Source: Ravibacter sp037191015
GTDB lineage: Bacteria > Bacteroidota > Bacteroidia > Cytophagales > Spirosomataceae
DNA: 64,000 nucleotides
Direction of reading: 5' to 3'
NCBI GenBank assembly: GCA_037191015.1
Contig: JBBCKD010000010.1
Location: forward strand, 372,001-436,000
In this document: piece by piece, positions 43,612-54,050 of the stretch
Numbering within the stretch: position 1 is the stretch's first letter
How the letters are laid out: each line of letters begins with the position of its first letter
The notes under the pieces: generated by a model
What the model was told of the DNA's origin: nothing
The model's input: the letters and a program-made list of their open reading frames with translations, nothing else
The model's database searches: none
Translations under genes and position numbers: made by a program

Positions 43612-44421
43612 ATGACAGGAGTAAAATTTATCGGCAGATTGGGAAACCAGTTATTCCAGTACCATTTCCTGATGTACCTGAAGTCGCGTAACCCGGGCAG
43701 GTTGTATTTTTTCCCGAACCCGCATCATGCCTACCTGACACGGTATTTCGACCTGGGATGGTACCATAACCTGACGCTGGGGTCTAAGTTATATTCGTTA
43801 TTAATGAGAAGTATCCCCAGGATATTGCGTTTCCGCGAAATGCAGGTTCATAATTTTGTGTCTCCGCAAGAGATTACACCCGGGAACCGGTGCATCTATG
43901 AAGGCTACTTTCAATCGGATTTTTACCTGAACAGGATCGACGTCCCGGTGAAGATCCGAATCCGGCCGCAGTATGTAGAGCAGTTCAGGGCGCTGTACGG
44001 CGATTTGTTCGATCGGCACAAGGTAGTGGTAGTGCATATACGCAGAACCGATTACCTCAGCTACGGCAAACGGGACATTTCATTACCGATGTCGTACTTC
44101 AAACGGGAGCTATCCAATATCCCTGACCTGGATCAATACAAGGTGGTGCTGGTAAGCGACGACATCGCGTTTGTAAAACACGCTTTCGACAACAATCCCG
44201 AGTACCTGTTTGTATCCAACTCCGAGATCGTCGATTTCCAGCTGATCAGCAATGCCGATATCGCCATTATTTCGAACAGCACCTTCAGCTGGTGGGCGGC
44301 ATACCTGTCGACGCGGAACAAAAGGGTGATCGCACCCGAGAACTGGCTGGGTTTCAGGATTGGACGGGAGCACCCGAAAGGCATCATGACCAGTCGTTTT
44401 GAATGGGCGAAGGTGTTTTAG
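43612..44421 (+). CDS. GT11 alpha-1,2-fucosyltransferase-like enzyme
   Basis: The 269-residue protein carries the three GT11 signatures: FIGRLGNQLFQYHFLMYL at the N-terminus, VVVHIRRTDYLSYG (HxRRxD, GDP-fucose binding) near residue 141, and IISNSTFSWWAAYLSTRNKR near residue 222. Length is normal. It implies that the repeat unit contains fucose or a similar deoxy-sugar transferred from a GDP donor; the genes for making GDP-fucose are not in the window. It is the last gene of the plus-strand run that began at 34573, and the next gene is on the opposite strand. Confidence 0.93.
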   Translation: MTGVKFIGRLGNQLFQYHFLMYLKSRNPGRLYFFPNPHHAYLTRYFDLGWYHNLTLGSKLYSLLMRSIPRILRFREMQVHNFVSPQEITPGNRCIYEGYFQSDFYLNRIDVPVKIRIRPQYVEQFRALYGDLFDRHKVVVVHIRRTDYLSYGKRDISLPMSYFKRELSNIPDLDQYKVVLVSDDIAFVKHAFDNNPEYLFVSNSEIVDFQLISNADIAIISNSTFSWWAAYLSTRNKRVIAPENWLGFRIGREHPKGIMTSRFEWAKVF

Positions 44422-44425
44422 CCCG

Positions 44426-45535
44426 TCAGGCCAGTGACCGGTACAGCTCGAAGGTTTTCCTTATACAAGCTTCGATCGGGAAATCCTGGAGCCGCCTCTT
44501 GCCGGCTTGTATGAGCTTCCTGCGGGTGTCTTCCGAACCGATAATACCGTATATTCCGGCGATCAGGGCTTCTGTGGAAGTGGCTTCAAAGTAGTGGACA
44601 GCGTCGGCGCCGACCTCCCTGAAACAGCGGGTATCGCTCAGCAATACCGGGCACCCTGCCTTAAATGCCTCCAGAATCGGCAGTCCGAATCCCTCGTACA
44701 GGGACGGGTAGACAAATACCAGGGCCCGGGAAAAAAGATAATTCAGTTGGGCGTCGGAAGCGTTGATATGACGGACCCTACCTGCCAGGCGGTTTCTGTG
44801 CAAATATTCTTTTTCGGCTATTCCGATAGCTCCCCCTCCGGTAAGCACGACAGAAATGGACGGCTGTGCGCGCAGGACCTCCCGGCACGCATCCATGAAC
44901 AGGAAGAAGTTCTTGTACCCGCTGCGGTCCCCGACGTAAAGGATATAGTTTTCGGGTAATGGTGAAACGGGCTGGTACCTCGCTTCAGACAAGGTGTCAA
45001 TCCCATGATAAATGACTTTTATTTTGCCCGGGTCCGACACATTCCCATACTCGAGCAGGTCCGATTTGGTGGTTTCGGAAATGGCGATGATCGCATCCGC
45101 ACGTTCGATGTTCATCCGTTTGAATTCAGTCAGCGGATCGTGAGCCCAGAAATATTGGGGAAGTATTTCATAGGTCATGTCGTGAATGGTGGTAACAAAC
45201 GGCTTTTTGATGTATGGAAGAAAATAAGGGTCGTAGTAGGTGGGATGAAAAATGTCGAAGCGGTTTTTCCGGACGAGCTTTCCGGAGTAATATTTGTTCA
45301 GTTTATACAGGCTGCCTTTCCCGGTTTGTGTCTTGAAAAACGGCCGGCACAGGCGGTTGTTAAGCCGTTGGGAGGTGTTTGGGAGGTATTGGTTTTCAGT
45401 ATATAATACGCCTGTCTCTGAAGAGAACGCACCGCCCGAATCTTCAATTGCGTTGATCAGTGTGGCAAAATACCGGCTGATTCCGCCGTAATGCTGAGTG
45501 GTGAACTTCTGATGGTCAAATAAAATTTTAATCAT
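44426..45535 (-). CDS. glycosyltransferase family 4
   Basis: About 369 residues from the start codon at 45535 (MIKILFDHQKFTTQHYGGIS); an in-frame start at 45586 would add 17 residues with no family support. N-terminal GT-B half: GISRYFATLINAIEDSG, FVTTIHDMTYEILPQYFW. C-terminal half: ILYVGDRSGYKNFFLFMDAC and the E-x7-E motif in VYPSLYEGFGLPILEAFKAGCPVL (retaining GT4 enzymes). It is convergent with the fucosyltransferase gene. CTCAACGA, close to the cluster motif, lies 36 bp before its start. Confidence 0.93.
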   Translation of the reverse strand: MIKILFDHQKFTTQHYGGISRYFATLINAIEDSGGAFSSETGVLYTENQYLPNTSQRLNNRLCRPFFKTQTGKGSLYKLNKYYSGKLVRKNRFDIFHPTYYDPYFLPYIKKPFVTTIHDMTYEILPQYFWAHDPLTEFKRMNIERADAIIAISETTKSDLLEYGNVSDPGKIKVIYHGIDTLSEARYQPVSPLPENYILYVGDRSGYKNFFLFMDACREVLRAQPSISVVLTGGGAIGIAEKEYLHRNRLAGRVRHINASDAQLNYLFSRALVFVYPSLYEGFGLPILEAFKAGCPVLLSDTRCFREVGADAVHYFEATSTEALIAGIYGIIGSEDTRRKLIQAGKRRLQDFPIEACIRKTFELYRSLA

Positions 45536-45619
45536 GCTATCGGTTGCCGCGTAGACGCTGAGTAGTATATTCGTTGAGTAGATCAATAATCGGCTAAAAA
45601 GCTTCCGGCTCTGGTTTGG

Positions 45620-46825
45620 ATGGATTTAAGGGGTCAAAATATTGTCGTTTTCAGTTTGTTCCGTTTTGATGCCGATATTGAGTCAACAGCTTTTATTGTA
45701 GCCTCCAAACTGGCTGAAAACAACAGGGTTTTTTACATAGACAATCCTTATACCCTCAGAGATTGCTGGATAAACAAAAATAGCACGTCTTTTAAAAAAA
45801 GGCGGCGTTTTTTTTCATTGTTTTCCGATGAAGTTATCGATACCGGAAACCCGGATTTCAAGGTAGTGATCCCGCCCGTTCTACTGTCATTGCACTTTTT
45901 GCCCGAAGGGTTCCTGTACCGGTTCCTGTTGGGTCTGAACGAATCTTTGATCCGCTTCAGGATCAGGCGTGTACTCCGGAAATTCGGGGTGGCCGACTAT
46001 ATATTTATCAATGCATTTAATTTCCACTATCCCACCGTCGCGCGAAAGCTGTCGCCAAAGCTGAAGGTATATTATTGCCTGGACCCGGTGGCCGGAAATT
46101 TCGACGGGCGGCACGGCGTTAAGTCCGAGATGATGCTTATCCGTGATTCCGACCTGGTGATCTGCAGTGCCAGGAGTCTTTATGAAAGCAAGCGGCAGGT
46201 TAATCCGAACAGTTACCTGGTTCCGAATGCTGCGGATATCCGTCACAGCAGCAAGGCTCTCCTGCCTGAAACAGCTATTCCGGAATCCCTCGCGGAAATC
46301 CCCCGGCCGGTTATCGGGTATTTCGGCAGTATAGAGCACAGGTTTGATTTCAGGTTGATGTATAAAGTGGCATCGGCCCGTCCTGAATGGAGCTTTGTAC
46401 TGGCGGGCCCTGTTTTCGCAGAAGATCTGGCGGGGCTTGAAAAGCTCGGGAATGTTCATTTTATCGGAAGGGTGCCCTATTCCGGAATGCCTTCGGTAAT
46501 CAAAGCTTTTGATGTGGCGGTTATCCCGTTCAGGAAAGACGACCGGAGCGCCGCGGTTTTCCCGCTGAAGCTCTTTGAATACCTGGGGGCGGGAAAGCCG
46601 GTTGTGGCTACCGATTTCAACCCGGACCTGGAGGAGTATACGGAGGGAGCTGTAGCCTACTGTACCGACGCAAATTCGTTTGAAGAGGCGATATGCCGGG
46701 AAATGGAAAACGACAGCCCTGAGCGCATAGCGCGGCGTACCCGCCTGGCTGCGCTCCACACCTGGGAAAAACGGGTGGAAGCCATCTCATCCCTGCTCTC
46801 AGGCGCGATTACCAGGATAACGTAA
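45620..46825 (+). CDS. glycosyltransferase, GT-B fold (GT4-like, TuaH-type)
   Basis: The 401-residue protein begins NIVVFSLFRFDADIESTAFI, with a Rossmann N-terminal half (VYYCLDPVAGNFDGRHGVKS; DLVICSARSLYESK). The C-terminal half has PVIGYFGSIEHRFDFRLMYK, NVHFIGRVPYSGMPSVIKAF, VAVIPFRKDDRSAAVFPLKL and FEYLGAGKPVVATD, characteristic of GT4 relatives such as teichuronic-acid and capsule enzymes. It is divergent from the GT4 gene at 44426-45535 and convergent with the histidine kinase gene, 7 bp away. Donor unknown. Confidence 0.88.
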   Translation: MDLRGQNIVVFSLFRFDADIESTAFIVASKLAENNRVFYIDNPYTLRDCWINKNSTSFKKRRRFFSLFSDEVIDTGNPDFKVVIPPVLLSLHFLPEGFLYRFLLGLNESLIRFRIRRVLRKFGVADYIFINAFNFHYPTVARKLSPKLKVYYCLDPVAGNFDGRHGVKSEMMLIRDSDLVICSARSLYESKRQVNPNSYLVPNAADIRHSSKALLPETAIPESLAEIPRPVIGYFGSIEHRFDFRLMYKVASARPEWSFVLAGPVFAEDLAGLEKLGNVHFIGRVPYSGMPSVIKAFDVAVIPFRKDDRSAAVFPLKLFEYLGAGKPVVATDFNPDLEEYTEGAVAYCTDANSFEEAICREMENDSPERIARRTRLAALHTWEKRVEAISSLLSGAITRIT

Positions 46826-46832
46826 CCCGTTT

Positions 46833-49439
46833 TCAGGAAGGATACAGTCGTTCGAATTCCCCGAAGCCCTGGTTTACTTCGTTTTCCAGTTCCGAAAGTC
46901 TTTCAGCCGTATCGGTGGTAATGGTGCCGGCCGCAAGTTCGCTTTCGATTTTCTGGTAGGCAGCGGCCGTTTGAATAAGCCCGATGGTGATCAGGGACGA
47001 ACGGAATTTGTGTATAGACTTTTTTAACCCGATGTGTTCACCCTCCGCTGCCGCTTTACCGATACCTTCAAGGTGCTCCCGGTAGTCCTGCCTGAAAATA
47101 GATTTGAGCTCGTTTATAAGATCGGGATCTCCGTTGGTGATTTCAGCAAGATATTTCTGATCGACATACATCAGCCCCGGTATCTCGTCGATGGTCACAG
47201 TTTCCTTTTCCTGCTCCGGCATTTCATTATTGCCTGTAAGCCTGACTATTTCAGAAACCAGCTCGCATTCCTTAAACGGCTTTGAAATATAGCTGTTGGC
47301 CCCTATCCTGAGACATTCTTCTTTTTCTCCGATCATGGCGTGCGCCGTCATCGTGATAATCGGAGTAGTGAGCTGCAACTTGTTCCTGATATCTCTGATA
47401 GCAGTGTAGCCGTCCATTACGGGCATCTGGACATCCATCAGTATCAGGTCGAAGCTTTCTTTTTCCAGGGCATCCAGCGCTTCCTGCCCGTTGTTGACAA
47501 TGGTAACCGGCAGGTTGATCCTCTTAAGAACAGCCGATATTAGTTTCTGGTTGAGCAGGTTGTCTTCGGCTGCCAGGATTTTAAGTGAGTGCGGCCTGAT
47601 ATGGACCGGCGGGCTTTGTTCGGGGATTTCCTTTTGAACCGGCACTTCTACTATTTCAAAAGGAAACTCGAGGATAAATTGCGTTCCCTCTCCGACGGTA
47701 CTCTCCAGGCTGAGCGAACCGTTCAGGAGATTGACGAGCGACCGGGCTATGCTAAGGCCCAGCCCGGTCCCGCCAAACTCCCGCGTAGTGCTTTCTGAAG
47801 CCTGCACAAAGCGGTCGAATATTTTGGTGGTTTTTTCTTTCGGAATACCGATACCCGTATCTGTGATGGTGAACCTGATGCTCTGCGTGGAGCCGGTTAC
47901 CGGTGAGACAGGCTCTACCCGCATCGTGACGCTCCCTTTTTCGGTAAACTTCACGGCATTGCCGCAGATATTCAGCAGAATTTGCGTAAGGCGCAGCTTG
48001 TCGGTCAATACCTGGACCGGCAGATCTTCTGAAAGGATTTGTTGATAAACAATCCCTTTTTCGGATGCCTTCTGACCCAGCAGGATCGCCACGGAGTGTA
48101 CCAGTTCGGGAAGAGACGTAGGCTGCATATCGAGATGCACCTCTCCGACTTCTATTTTCGAGATATCGAGCAGGTCGTTGATGAGGCTTAGCAGGCTTCT
48201 CCCGGCTACCTGGATATGGTTGACGTATTCGCCTGCCGGAGTGGGCAGTTGTTCGTTTTCCAGCAAATAGGTAAAACCTAGAATTGCGTTGAGCGGTGTA
48301 CGGATTTCATGGCTGATATTGGCCAGGAAGACATCTTTGATCACTGCCGATCTCTCTGCGTTGTCACGTTCCGTTTCAAGGGCTTTTGAATAGAACTCAC
48401 TATCGGTTACGTCCCGGAAAACCGAGATCGCCCCTATGATCTCCCCGTTGTAATCGAGAATGGGCCTGATATTGCTCTCGAAAACCACCACTTCGTCGTG
48501 CATGACGAGATGCGTCTTCTTGCCCACAAGCTCGACCCCCTGCAGGGCAGCAGAAAGGCTCAGATTCTGAGAATTATAACGATGGTTGTCGTTTACGTCA
48601 GTTAGGGTTACCTGTGTGGTGAGGGTTTCCAGGTCGGGTGGGGTGCTTCCCGATACACCCAGCATCTTTTTGCCGCTGCCGTTGAGCATCAGGATTTCCT
48701 TTTGGTTATTGATAGCCAGGACCCCGTCGGGAATTGCTTCGAGATACTGGTTCAGCATACGTTCTTTCCGGTAGATTTCGCGCTTCAGAGCGCGCTGTCT
48801 TCGTTGGTCTCTCGACAGGAATACGATCGACAGTATCGTTATGAAAAAGCCGGTGACGCCGGTCCCGATCATAAACAATATGGTCTGGCTCCGGCTTTTT
48901 AACGAGAGCAGCTTATGATGTCCCATTTGCCTGCTCTCGATATCCTGGATCTCGCTGATCTTGGCTTCGAGCCGTTTAAACAGCGCGATTCCTTTTCCTT
49001 CTTTAATGAGTATGGCAGCGCTGTCGAGACCGTAGCGGCGGTATACTTCTGTGGTAAAATTCGAAAAGAAAATAAATTCCGAAGAGATTCTCAGCGCTTC
49101 ATCTACCCTGGCAGTCTGGTCAGGAGCATAGCTTACGAGGTTGTACAGCGTGTCGCCAATGGCCGATATCTGGTTTTCCAGGGATTGATTGGAAGTCAGC
49201 AATTCCGTGTTGCCTGTTACGATATATCCTCTCATATTGGATTGCAGCTCTCTGGTCTTCAGCGCGAAGTTGGCGGTTTGATTGAGAACGCTGATCGTAT
49301 TGTTTACACGGTCGTTCTGAGAGGCAAGCTCCTCGAGACTGGTGTAGGAGAAATAGAGCGATATGAAGACGAGAATCATCCCGACCGTGATACATATCAC
49401 AGAAAACCACTTTCTGAATGACTTGGAGAAGCTTGGCAT
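46833..49439 (-). CDS. hybrid sensor histidine kinase (CHASE3-PAS-HisKA-HATPase-REC-Hpt)
   Basis: 868 residues. A membrane helix (12-32) and a second (187-208) enclose a CHASE3-type periplasmic domain (NFALKTRELQSNMRGYIVTG). A PAS domain follows (about 228-350), then the HisKA box FLANISHEIRTPLNAILGF (His near 376). The ATPase has NICGNAVKFTEKG, DTGIGIP and FGGTGLGLSI. A receiver domain has DLILMDVQMPVMDG (Asp near 671) and ISKPF, and a C-terminal Hpt domain has HKFRSS (His near 809). This supports a full phosphorelay that could end on the stand-alone response regulator at 32265. It sits in the exopolysaccharide cluster. Confidence 0.93.
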   Translation of the reverse strand: MPSFSKSFRKWFSVICITVGMILVFISLYFSYTSLEELASQNDRVNNTISVLNQTANFALKTRELQSNMRGYIVTGNTELLTSNQSLENQISAIGDTLYNLVSYAPDQTARVDEALRISSEFIFFSNFTTEVYRRYGLDSAAILIKEGKGIALFKRLEAKISEIQDIESRQMGHHKLLSLKSRSQTILFMIGTGVTGFFITILSIVFLSRDQRRQRALKREIYRKERMLNQYLEAIPDGVLAINNQKEILMLNGSGKKMLGVSGSTPPDLETLTTQVTLTDVNDNHRYNSQNLSLSAALQGVELVGKKTHLVMHDEVVVFESNIRPILDYNGEIIGAISVFRDVTDSEFYSKALETERDNAERSAVIKDVFLANISHEIRTPLNAILGFTYLLENEQLPTPAGEYVNHIQVAGRSLLSLINDLLDISKIEVGEVHLDMQPTSLPELVHSVAILLGQKASEKGIVYQQILSEDLPVQVLTDKLRLTQILLNICGNAVKFTEKGSVTMRVEPVSPVTGSTQSIRFTITDTGIGIPKEKTTKIFDRFVQASESTTREFGGTGLGLSIARSLVNLLNGSLSLESTVGEGTQFILEFPFEIVEVPVQKEIPEQSPPVHIRPHSLKILAAEDNLLNQKLISAVLKRINLPVTIVNNGQEALDALEKESFDLILMDVQMPVMDGYTAIRDIRNKLQLTTPIITMTAHAMIGEKEECLRIGANSYISKPFKECELVSEIVRLTGNNEMPEQEKETVTIDEIPGLMYVDQKYLAEITNGDPDLINELKSIFRQDYREHLEGIGKAAAEGEHIGLKKSIHKFRSSLITIGLIQTAAAYQKIESELAAGTITTDTAERLSELENEVNQGFGEFERLYPS

Positions 49440-49598
49440 TTGAGTAAATCAAGGGGGCTAAAAAGATTTCAACCGCAAAGGTACGCAGAGAACCGCGTAT
49501 AGTTTGCAAAGTACGCTACGCCCTTTGCGGTTAATTATTTCTCTTTTTTTACATCCTGTAGGGAAGTCCTGATTACTCTTGTATGTCCCTGCAGGCTA

Positions 49599-52500
49599 TC
49601 AGTTGGCTGATTTTACAATTTTACGGTATGTAATTGCATTACCCTGTTTCAGTTCAACCACGTAAATTCCGGCAGGCATATCCGCAACATCGATACGATG
49701 CCCCTTTATCCTGGAGCTCGGGAGCGTTGCCGACTTATGCAGGCGGCCTACCGAGGCATCGAAGATGCGGATATGCAAATCGCCGGACGATTCGCTTTCA
49801 AGCCCGATTGTGATATGGCTCGTCGCTATATTCGGGTATACCACGGGTTCGCTGCTAAATTCCCGGCGGGCATTTTTGTTTGCCGGGTCTTCAACCAGCA
49901 GCGTTGCGTTCCGCTCCTCCTGGATGGCTGCCGGGGCATCGGAGTAAGAAGGCACTACAAAAACAGGGGTTTCTCCAACCGCGACGGTAAGCTGGCCGTT
50001 CTCAACATCCGCTTCCTGCATCGCCATGTCTTCCTGCCCGGCGGTGGGCGTGTAAATCCTGGCTTTGGGATAGCCGTTCAGGGAAAGGGTATAGCTGCCT
50101 GTCAGCCCGCTTTCGGTCGGCATGACCAGCACGTACATATTATCTCCGTTGTGTTCATAGCGGTCGACCAGCGGGTATTGCGACATTGTTTCTTCGAAAT
50201 GATATTCTCCGAACAGCTTTTTGGTCTGGTACAGGAAGTCGGCGGAAGGGCGGCGGGTAAGGTTGGATGCTTCAATCAGTCCGGAGGTGCCGAAGATACC
50301 CCCTGAAGAATTGTCGTCAAACATCTGGTAGTAGAACACCTTGCCTATGCCGTGCCTTGCAGAAAACAGCGACATACGGAGTATCCAGTCGGCCTGGGTA
50401 TCGAGCGCGGTCTTGTTCCCGATAGGAACTGCTTTCAGCGGGCTGTCCTGGTGGGTATCGAACCCGGTTTCTGTTATCCAGACCGGCATACCATAGCAAA
50501 GCTCGTTCGCAACCTTTACGAATGCTTCTGTTTTGACATTTGCATTGGTCACCTCTACGGCGGCTCCCCTGTCTGAAGTGCCGCTTTGCGAAGAGGAAGT
50601 GTTATCTGTGTAGATGTGGTAGTTGATCACATCCCAGCACAGGTCTACTTCGCCGTTAGATTTATAACCACGGAATTCCTTACACCAGTCGACCATAGCA
50701 CGGATATACTCCGGTCCTGAAACCAGCCCGGCCACCACTACTTTCATAGCGGGGTCGGCATTTTTTACCCCGACACCCTGTCCCATGGTATTTTTATGCC
50801 CGTCGTAGAAGGCGGAGAGGTTGGCGGCATATTCCCGGGCTGTCTGGTAGGCGGGGCGGCCTTTCCACCATTTATCGCGCTCGTTATCGCATTCCATGTA
50901 TTTGACCAGCCCCGTCCCGATTTTAATGGTATTGGGATTGTCGCCAGGCCACCTGGGTATGTCGTAAACACTCAGCAGGGTAGAGTCTACCTGGGTGTTG
51001 CTGCCGTAACGCGCCGCATACTGGAATGCTATCCGCGCCTGCTGCACGTAAGATTGGGGTAATGTAATATCGCTTCCGTACAATGCCGGTATATTTTCAT
51101 GATCTCTTATATGCTGCGGGTACGAGCTGAGCATCCACCCGGGAAGGGTCTTGATACAGGCCAGCACCTCGATGCCTTCCTGCTGGCATCTTTCATAGAT
51201 CTGGTCGTAATGCCAGCCCCCGCTAAGGGTCGGGTTGAAGCTGTATACGCCTTCCGACGATTCGAGCTTTTCCCAGTCTATGTAATGACGGATGCCGGAG
51301 AAACTTTTCACCATCTCCATTTTGTCCTCGTTGATCTGCCAGGGCGTATTGCCATCCTGGAAGTTCCATTCGTAAGCGTTGATACCCAGCATATCTTTCA
51401 GCTTGACCGGTGTACTGTTGGGAACAGGAACCGGGGGCGTTCCGGGAGTATGCGTCCCGTAGAACTCAAGTTCGGTAGGGAGACCGCTCCTGATATTGAG
51501 CACCAGGTAACGGATATTGGTAATGGCTGAATCCAGGTTGAAGCGCGCTTCGCCGCTGGTATTGCGGTCAGGATAGGGGCCTGTCCAGGAGCCGTAGCTT
51601 TCTCCCGTAAAAGTGGCGATCGGGATACGCTGCCACTGGTCATTGATTACCGAAATAGTCATCGGCTTATCCGTAAATATACCTTCGAAATCAAACATCC
51701 TGATCCGTTCGAGGGTTATCGTTTCGTCGTCATAGAGCGGATACCAGGCGTCGTACTCTTCCATCACCATTCCCCATCCTATGTTTACATTTTCATTTAT
51801 AACCCCGTCGAACAGGTCGTGCAGCCCGTTTTCTGCGTTGTTCAGGATATACCACCTTGCGGGATCCAGCGTGATTTTCTGAGCATTGGAGTTGCTGGAC
51901 GGCAGAACGGTAACGGTCCTGGTGACTGTGTCTGCTGCCAGGTAATGGGTGCTTTCCTCCTGCGAAGCGGTAAGGGTGGCGGTTCCTGCCGCTACCGGCG
52001 TGGCATACCACGTTCCGCCGGAGAAATGAACTGCTATTATGGACGTGTCGGATGAAATGACCTGTACAGGGCTTTCGGTGTTGTTGCTTGAAATGCCGAG
52101 GTCAACAGCGGCGGTTCCCGCTTCCAGGCTTGCCGGCGCAGGGAATCCGATCACCGAAGCTGTTTGCGGAATACTTCCGTAGGTCACTTCAAACCAGTTA
52201 AAGTTGAAAGCCCCCCTTTTGGCATGAAGGCGTAAAAGCTGGTTCCCGGCAGGCAATATCGCGGTCGTGCTGATGTTGCTCCAGCTTTGCCATCCGCCGG
52301 TTTGCGGGATATTCACTTCTCCCAGGACAGTACCATTGCTGTTCCTGATTTCGATGATGCCGTAACCGTACGCATTGGCGATACGGAAATTGAAAACGTG
52401 ACTTCCCGCCTGGGCTACCGATACATTATATTCCATCCAGTCGTCATCGTCGATGGAATGAACGTTTATCCCGTTGTCCTGGTCGCCGTTATTTTCGGTG

Positions 52501-54050
52501 CCTATATCCGAGGCCAGGTCGAATGATTCCGCCTCTATGCGGCCGGGGATGGTTTTGACGTTCTGCTGCGCCTCAAACCAGTTGAGGCTGAAGAGTCCCT
52601 TGGGTATGGAAATCCTGAGTACCTGGTTGCCTGAAGAAAGCCAAACCATCGTCGGGACGGTCTTCCAGTTGTTCATACCGCCCGTCCGGGGAACCGCCAA
52701 CTGGCCCAGCACGGTGCTGTCGGCAGACAGTACCCGGAGCATGGCATCATCGCTGAAGCCGTTGGCTACCCTGAAATTAAAGGTATAGTACCCCGATGCC
52801 GGGACATAGACCGGGTAATCCAGCCAGTTGTTGTCGCCTATCCAGCCTATTTCCTGGTTCCCGTTGTCGTCGGAGGTATTACCGGCCGAAAGGCCGCTCG
52901 AAGCAGAAAAGTCTTCAGCCTGGATCCGGCCGGGCAGCGACAGGTAGGAAGGCGGAGTGAGGACCTGGAGCGTCTGCGAAGCTGTGGCTCCCTGGAAATG
53001 TGCGCTCTGGGCCTGGGAGGCCGTAATGGTGACGCTTCCCGCCTGGAGGGGAGTGGCTGTCCAGGAGCCGTTTTCGAAAGCGACCGAAACTACGGTTGTA
53101 TCGGAAGAAGAGAAGATGACAGGACTTTCCGTATTGTTGCTGGAGGCATTGAGCATAAACGGGCCGTCGGTCAGGAACCTTGTTGCCAAGGGCGGAAAGG
53201 TAATGGTAGTGGCGGCAAGCAGGCGTTCTGTTTCGAACCAGTTAAGGTTGAATGCACCTCTCTGAGCAAAAATCCTGAATACCTGCTGGCCGGCGGCCAG
53301 GGAAGCGGTCGTTTCGATCGAACTCCAGCTCTGCCAACCGCCCGTCTGGGGCACGTTGACGGTCGCAAGCGTATCTCCCTGGAGATTGATCACCTTGATG
53401 ATGCCGTAGCCATATGCATTGGCGACACGGAAACGAAAAGTGTAATCGCCCGTTTCTGTTATATTGACCAGGTAGTCCATCCATTCGCCGTCATCAATGT
53501 TATTGACGTTGAGCCCCCCGCCGGTATCGGAAGTGTTTTCCGTATTTACCTGGAATGAAAGATCAAAATCTTCCGCTTCCGTTCTGCCGGGCACGGGCTT
53601 CAAAGGCTGGCTCACCTCAAACCAGTTGAGGCTGAAAACGCCCTTATAGGTAAAAAGACGCAGGGTCTGACTGCCTGCGGGTAGCCAGGTAAGCAGCGCC
53701 GTGGTTTTCCACTCGTTCATACCGCCGGTGCGCGGCACAATGGTCTGCGCCATTACCGAGCCTGTCGTATCGCGGATTTGCAGTGTGGCATCGTCGCTGA
53801 AGCCGTTAGCTACGCGGACTTCGAATTTGTAGTATCCCGCCGAAGGTACCGAAACAGCATATTCCATCCAGGTGCTGTCGCTCATCCAGCCTATCTGCAT
53901 GCTGCCTTCCTCGCTAGAGCCGGAAGGCGTTACCCCGCTGCTGGCGGTAAAGCTTTCGGCCTCGATGCGGCCCGGAACAAGTACTGCCGATTGGGAAAAC
54001 CCCTCCATAGTAATCAGAAGGGATAAAAAAAACAGGGTAAAATTTTTCAT
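49599..54050 (-). CDS. large secreted CBM6 / Ig-like / GH-A-like protein with T9SS sorting domain
   Basis: 1483 residues with a signal peptide (FTLFFLSLLITMEGFSQ). Two tandem copies of a CBM6-CBM6-Ig module fill the first half: CBM6-like units near 25-150, 153-270, 370-490 and 497-615 (each opening PGRxxAExF and ending NWFE) and Ig-like units near 280-362 and 622-710. A jelly-roll-like part (722-860) precedes a TIM-barrel glycosidase-like domain (878-1270) with Glu1057 in MECDNERDKWW and Glu1194 in VWITETGFDT as candidate acid/base and nucleophile. The last 80 residues are a T9SS sorting domain (VVYPNIATSHITIGLESES). Probably binds and cuts a polysaccharide, perhaps the one made here. Confidence 0.87.
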   Translation of the reverse strand: MKNFTLFFLSLLITMEGFSQSAVLVPGRIEAESFTASSGVTPSGSSEEGSMQIGWMSDSTWMEYAVSVPSAGYYKFEVRVANGFSDDATLQIRDTTGSVMAQTIVPRTGGMNEWKTTALLTWLPAGSQTLRLFTYKGVFSLNWFEVSQPLKPVPGRTEAEDFDLSFQVNTENTSDTGGGLNVNNIDDGEWMDYLVNITETGDYTFRFRVANAYGYGIIKVINLQGDTLATVNVPQTGGWQSWSSIETTASLAAGQQVFRIFAQRGAFNLNWFETERLLAATTITFPPLATRFLTDGPFMLNASSNNTESPVIFSSSDTTVVSVAFENGSWTATPLQAGSVTITASQAQSAHFQGATASQTLQVLTPPSYLSLPGRIQAEDFSASSGLSAGNTSDDNGNQEIGWIGDNNWLDYPVYVPASGYYTFNFRVANGFSDDAMLRVLSADSTVLGQLAVPRTGGMNNWKTVPTMVWLSSGNQVLRISIPKGLFSLNWFEAQQNVKTIPGRIEAESFDLASDIGTENNGDQDNGINVHSIDDDDWMEYNVSVAQAGSHVFNFRIANAYGYGIIEIRNSNGTVLGEVNIPQTGGWQSWSNISTTAILPAGNQLLRLHAKRGAFNFNWFEVTYGSIPQTASVIGFPAPASLEAGTAAVDLGISSNNTESPVQVISSDTSIIAVHFSGGTWYATPVAAGTATLTASQEESTHYLAADTVTRTVTVLPSSNSNAQKITLDPARWYILNNAENGLHDLFDGVINENVNIGWGMVMEEYDAWYPLYDDETITLERIRMFDFEGIFTDKPMTISVINDQWQRIPIATFTGESYGSWTGPYPDRNTSGEARFNLDSAITNIRYLVLNIRSGLPTELEFYGTHTPGTPPVPVPNSTPVKLKDMLGINAYEWNFQDGNTPWQINEDKMEMVKSFSGIRHYIDWEKLESSEGVYSFNPTLSGGWHYDQIYERCQQEGIEVLACIKTLPGWMLSSYPQHIRDHENIPALYGSDITLPQSYVQQARIAFQYAARYGSNTQVDSTLLSVYDIPRWPGDNPNTIKIGTGLVKYMECDNERDKWWKGRPAYQTAREYAANLSAFYDGHKNTMGQGVGVKNADPAMKVVVAGLVSGPEYIRAMVDWCKEFRGYKSNGEVDLCWDVINYHIYTDNTSSSQSGTSDRGAAVEVTNANVKTEAFVKVANELCYGMPVWITETGFDTHQDSPLKAVPIGNKTALDTQADWILRMSLFSARHGIGKVFYYQMFDDNSSGGIFGTSGLIEASNLTRRPSADFLYQTKKLFGEYHFEETMSQYPLVDRYEHNGDNMYVLVMPTESGLTGSYTLSLNGYPKARIYTPTAGQEDMAMQEADVENGQLTVAVGETPVFVVPSYSDAPAAIQEERNATLLVEDPANKNARREFSSEPVVYPNIATSHITIGLESESSGDLHIRIFDASVGRLHKSATLPSSRIKGHRIDVADMPAGIYVVELKQGNAITYRKIVKSAN

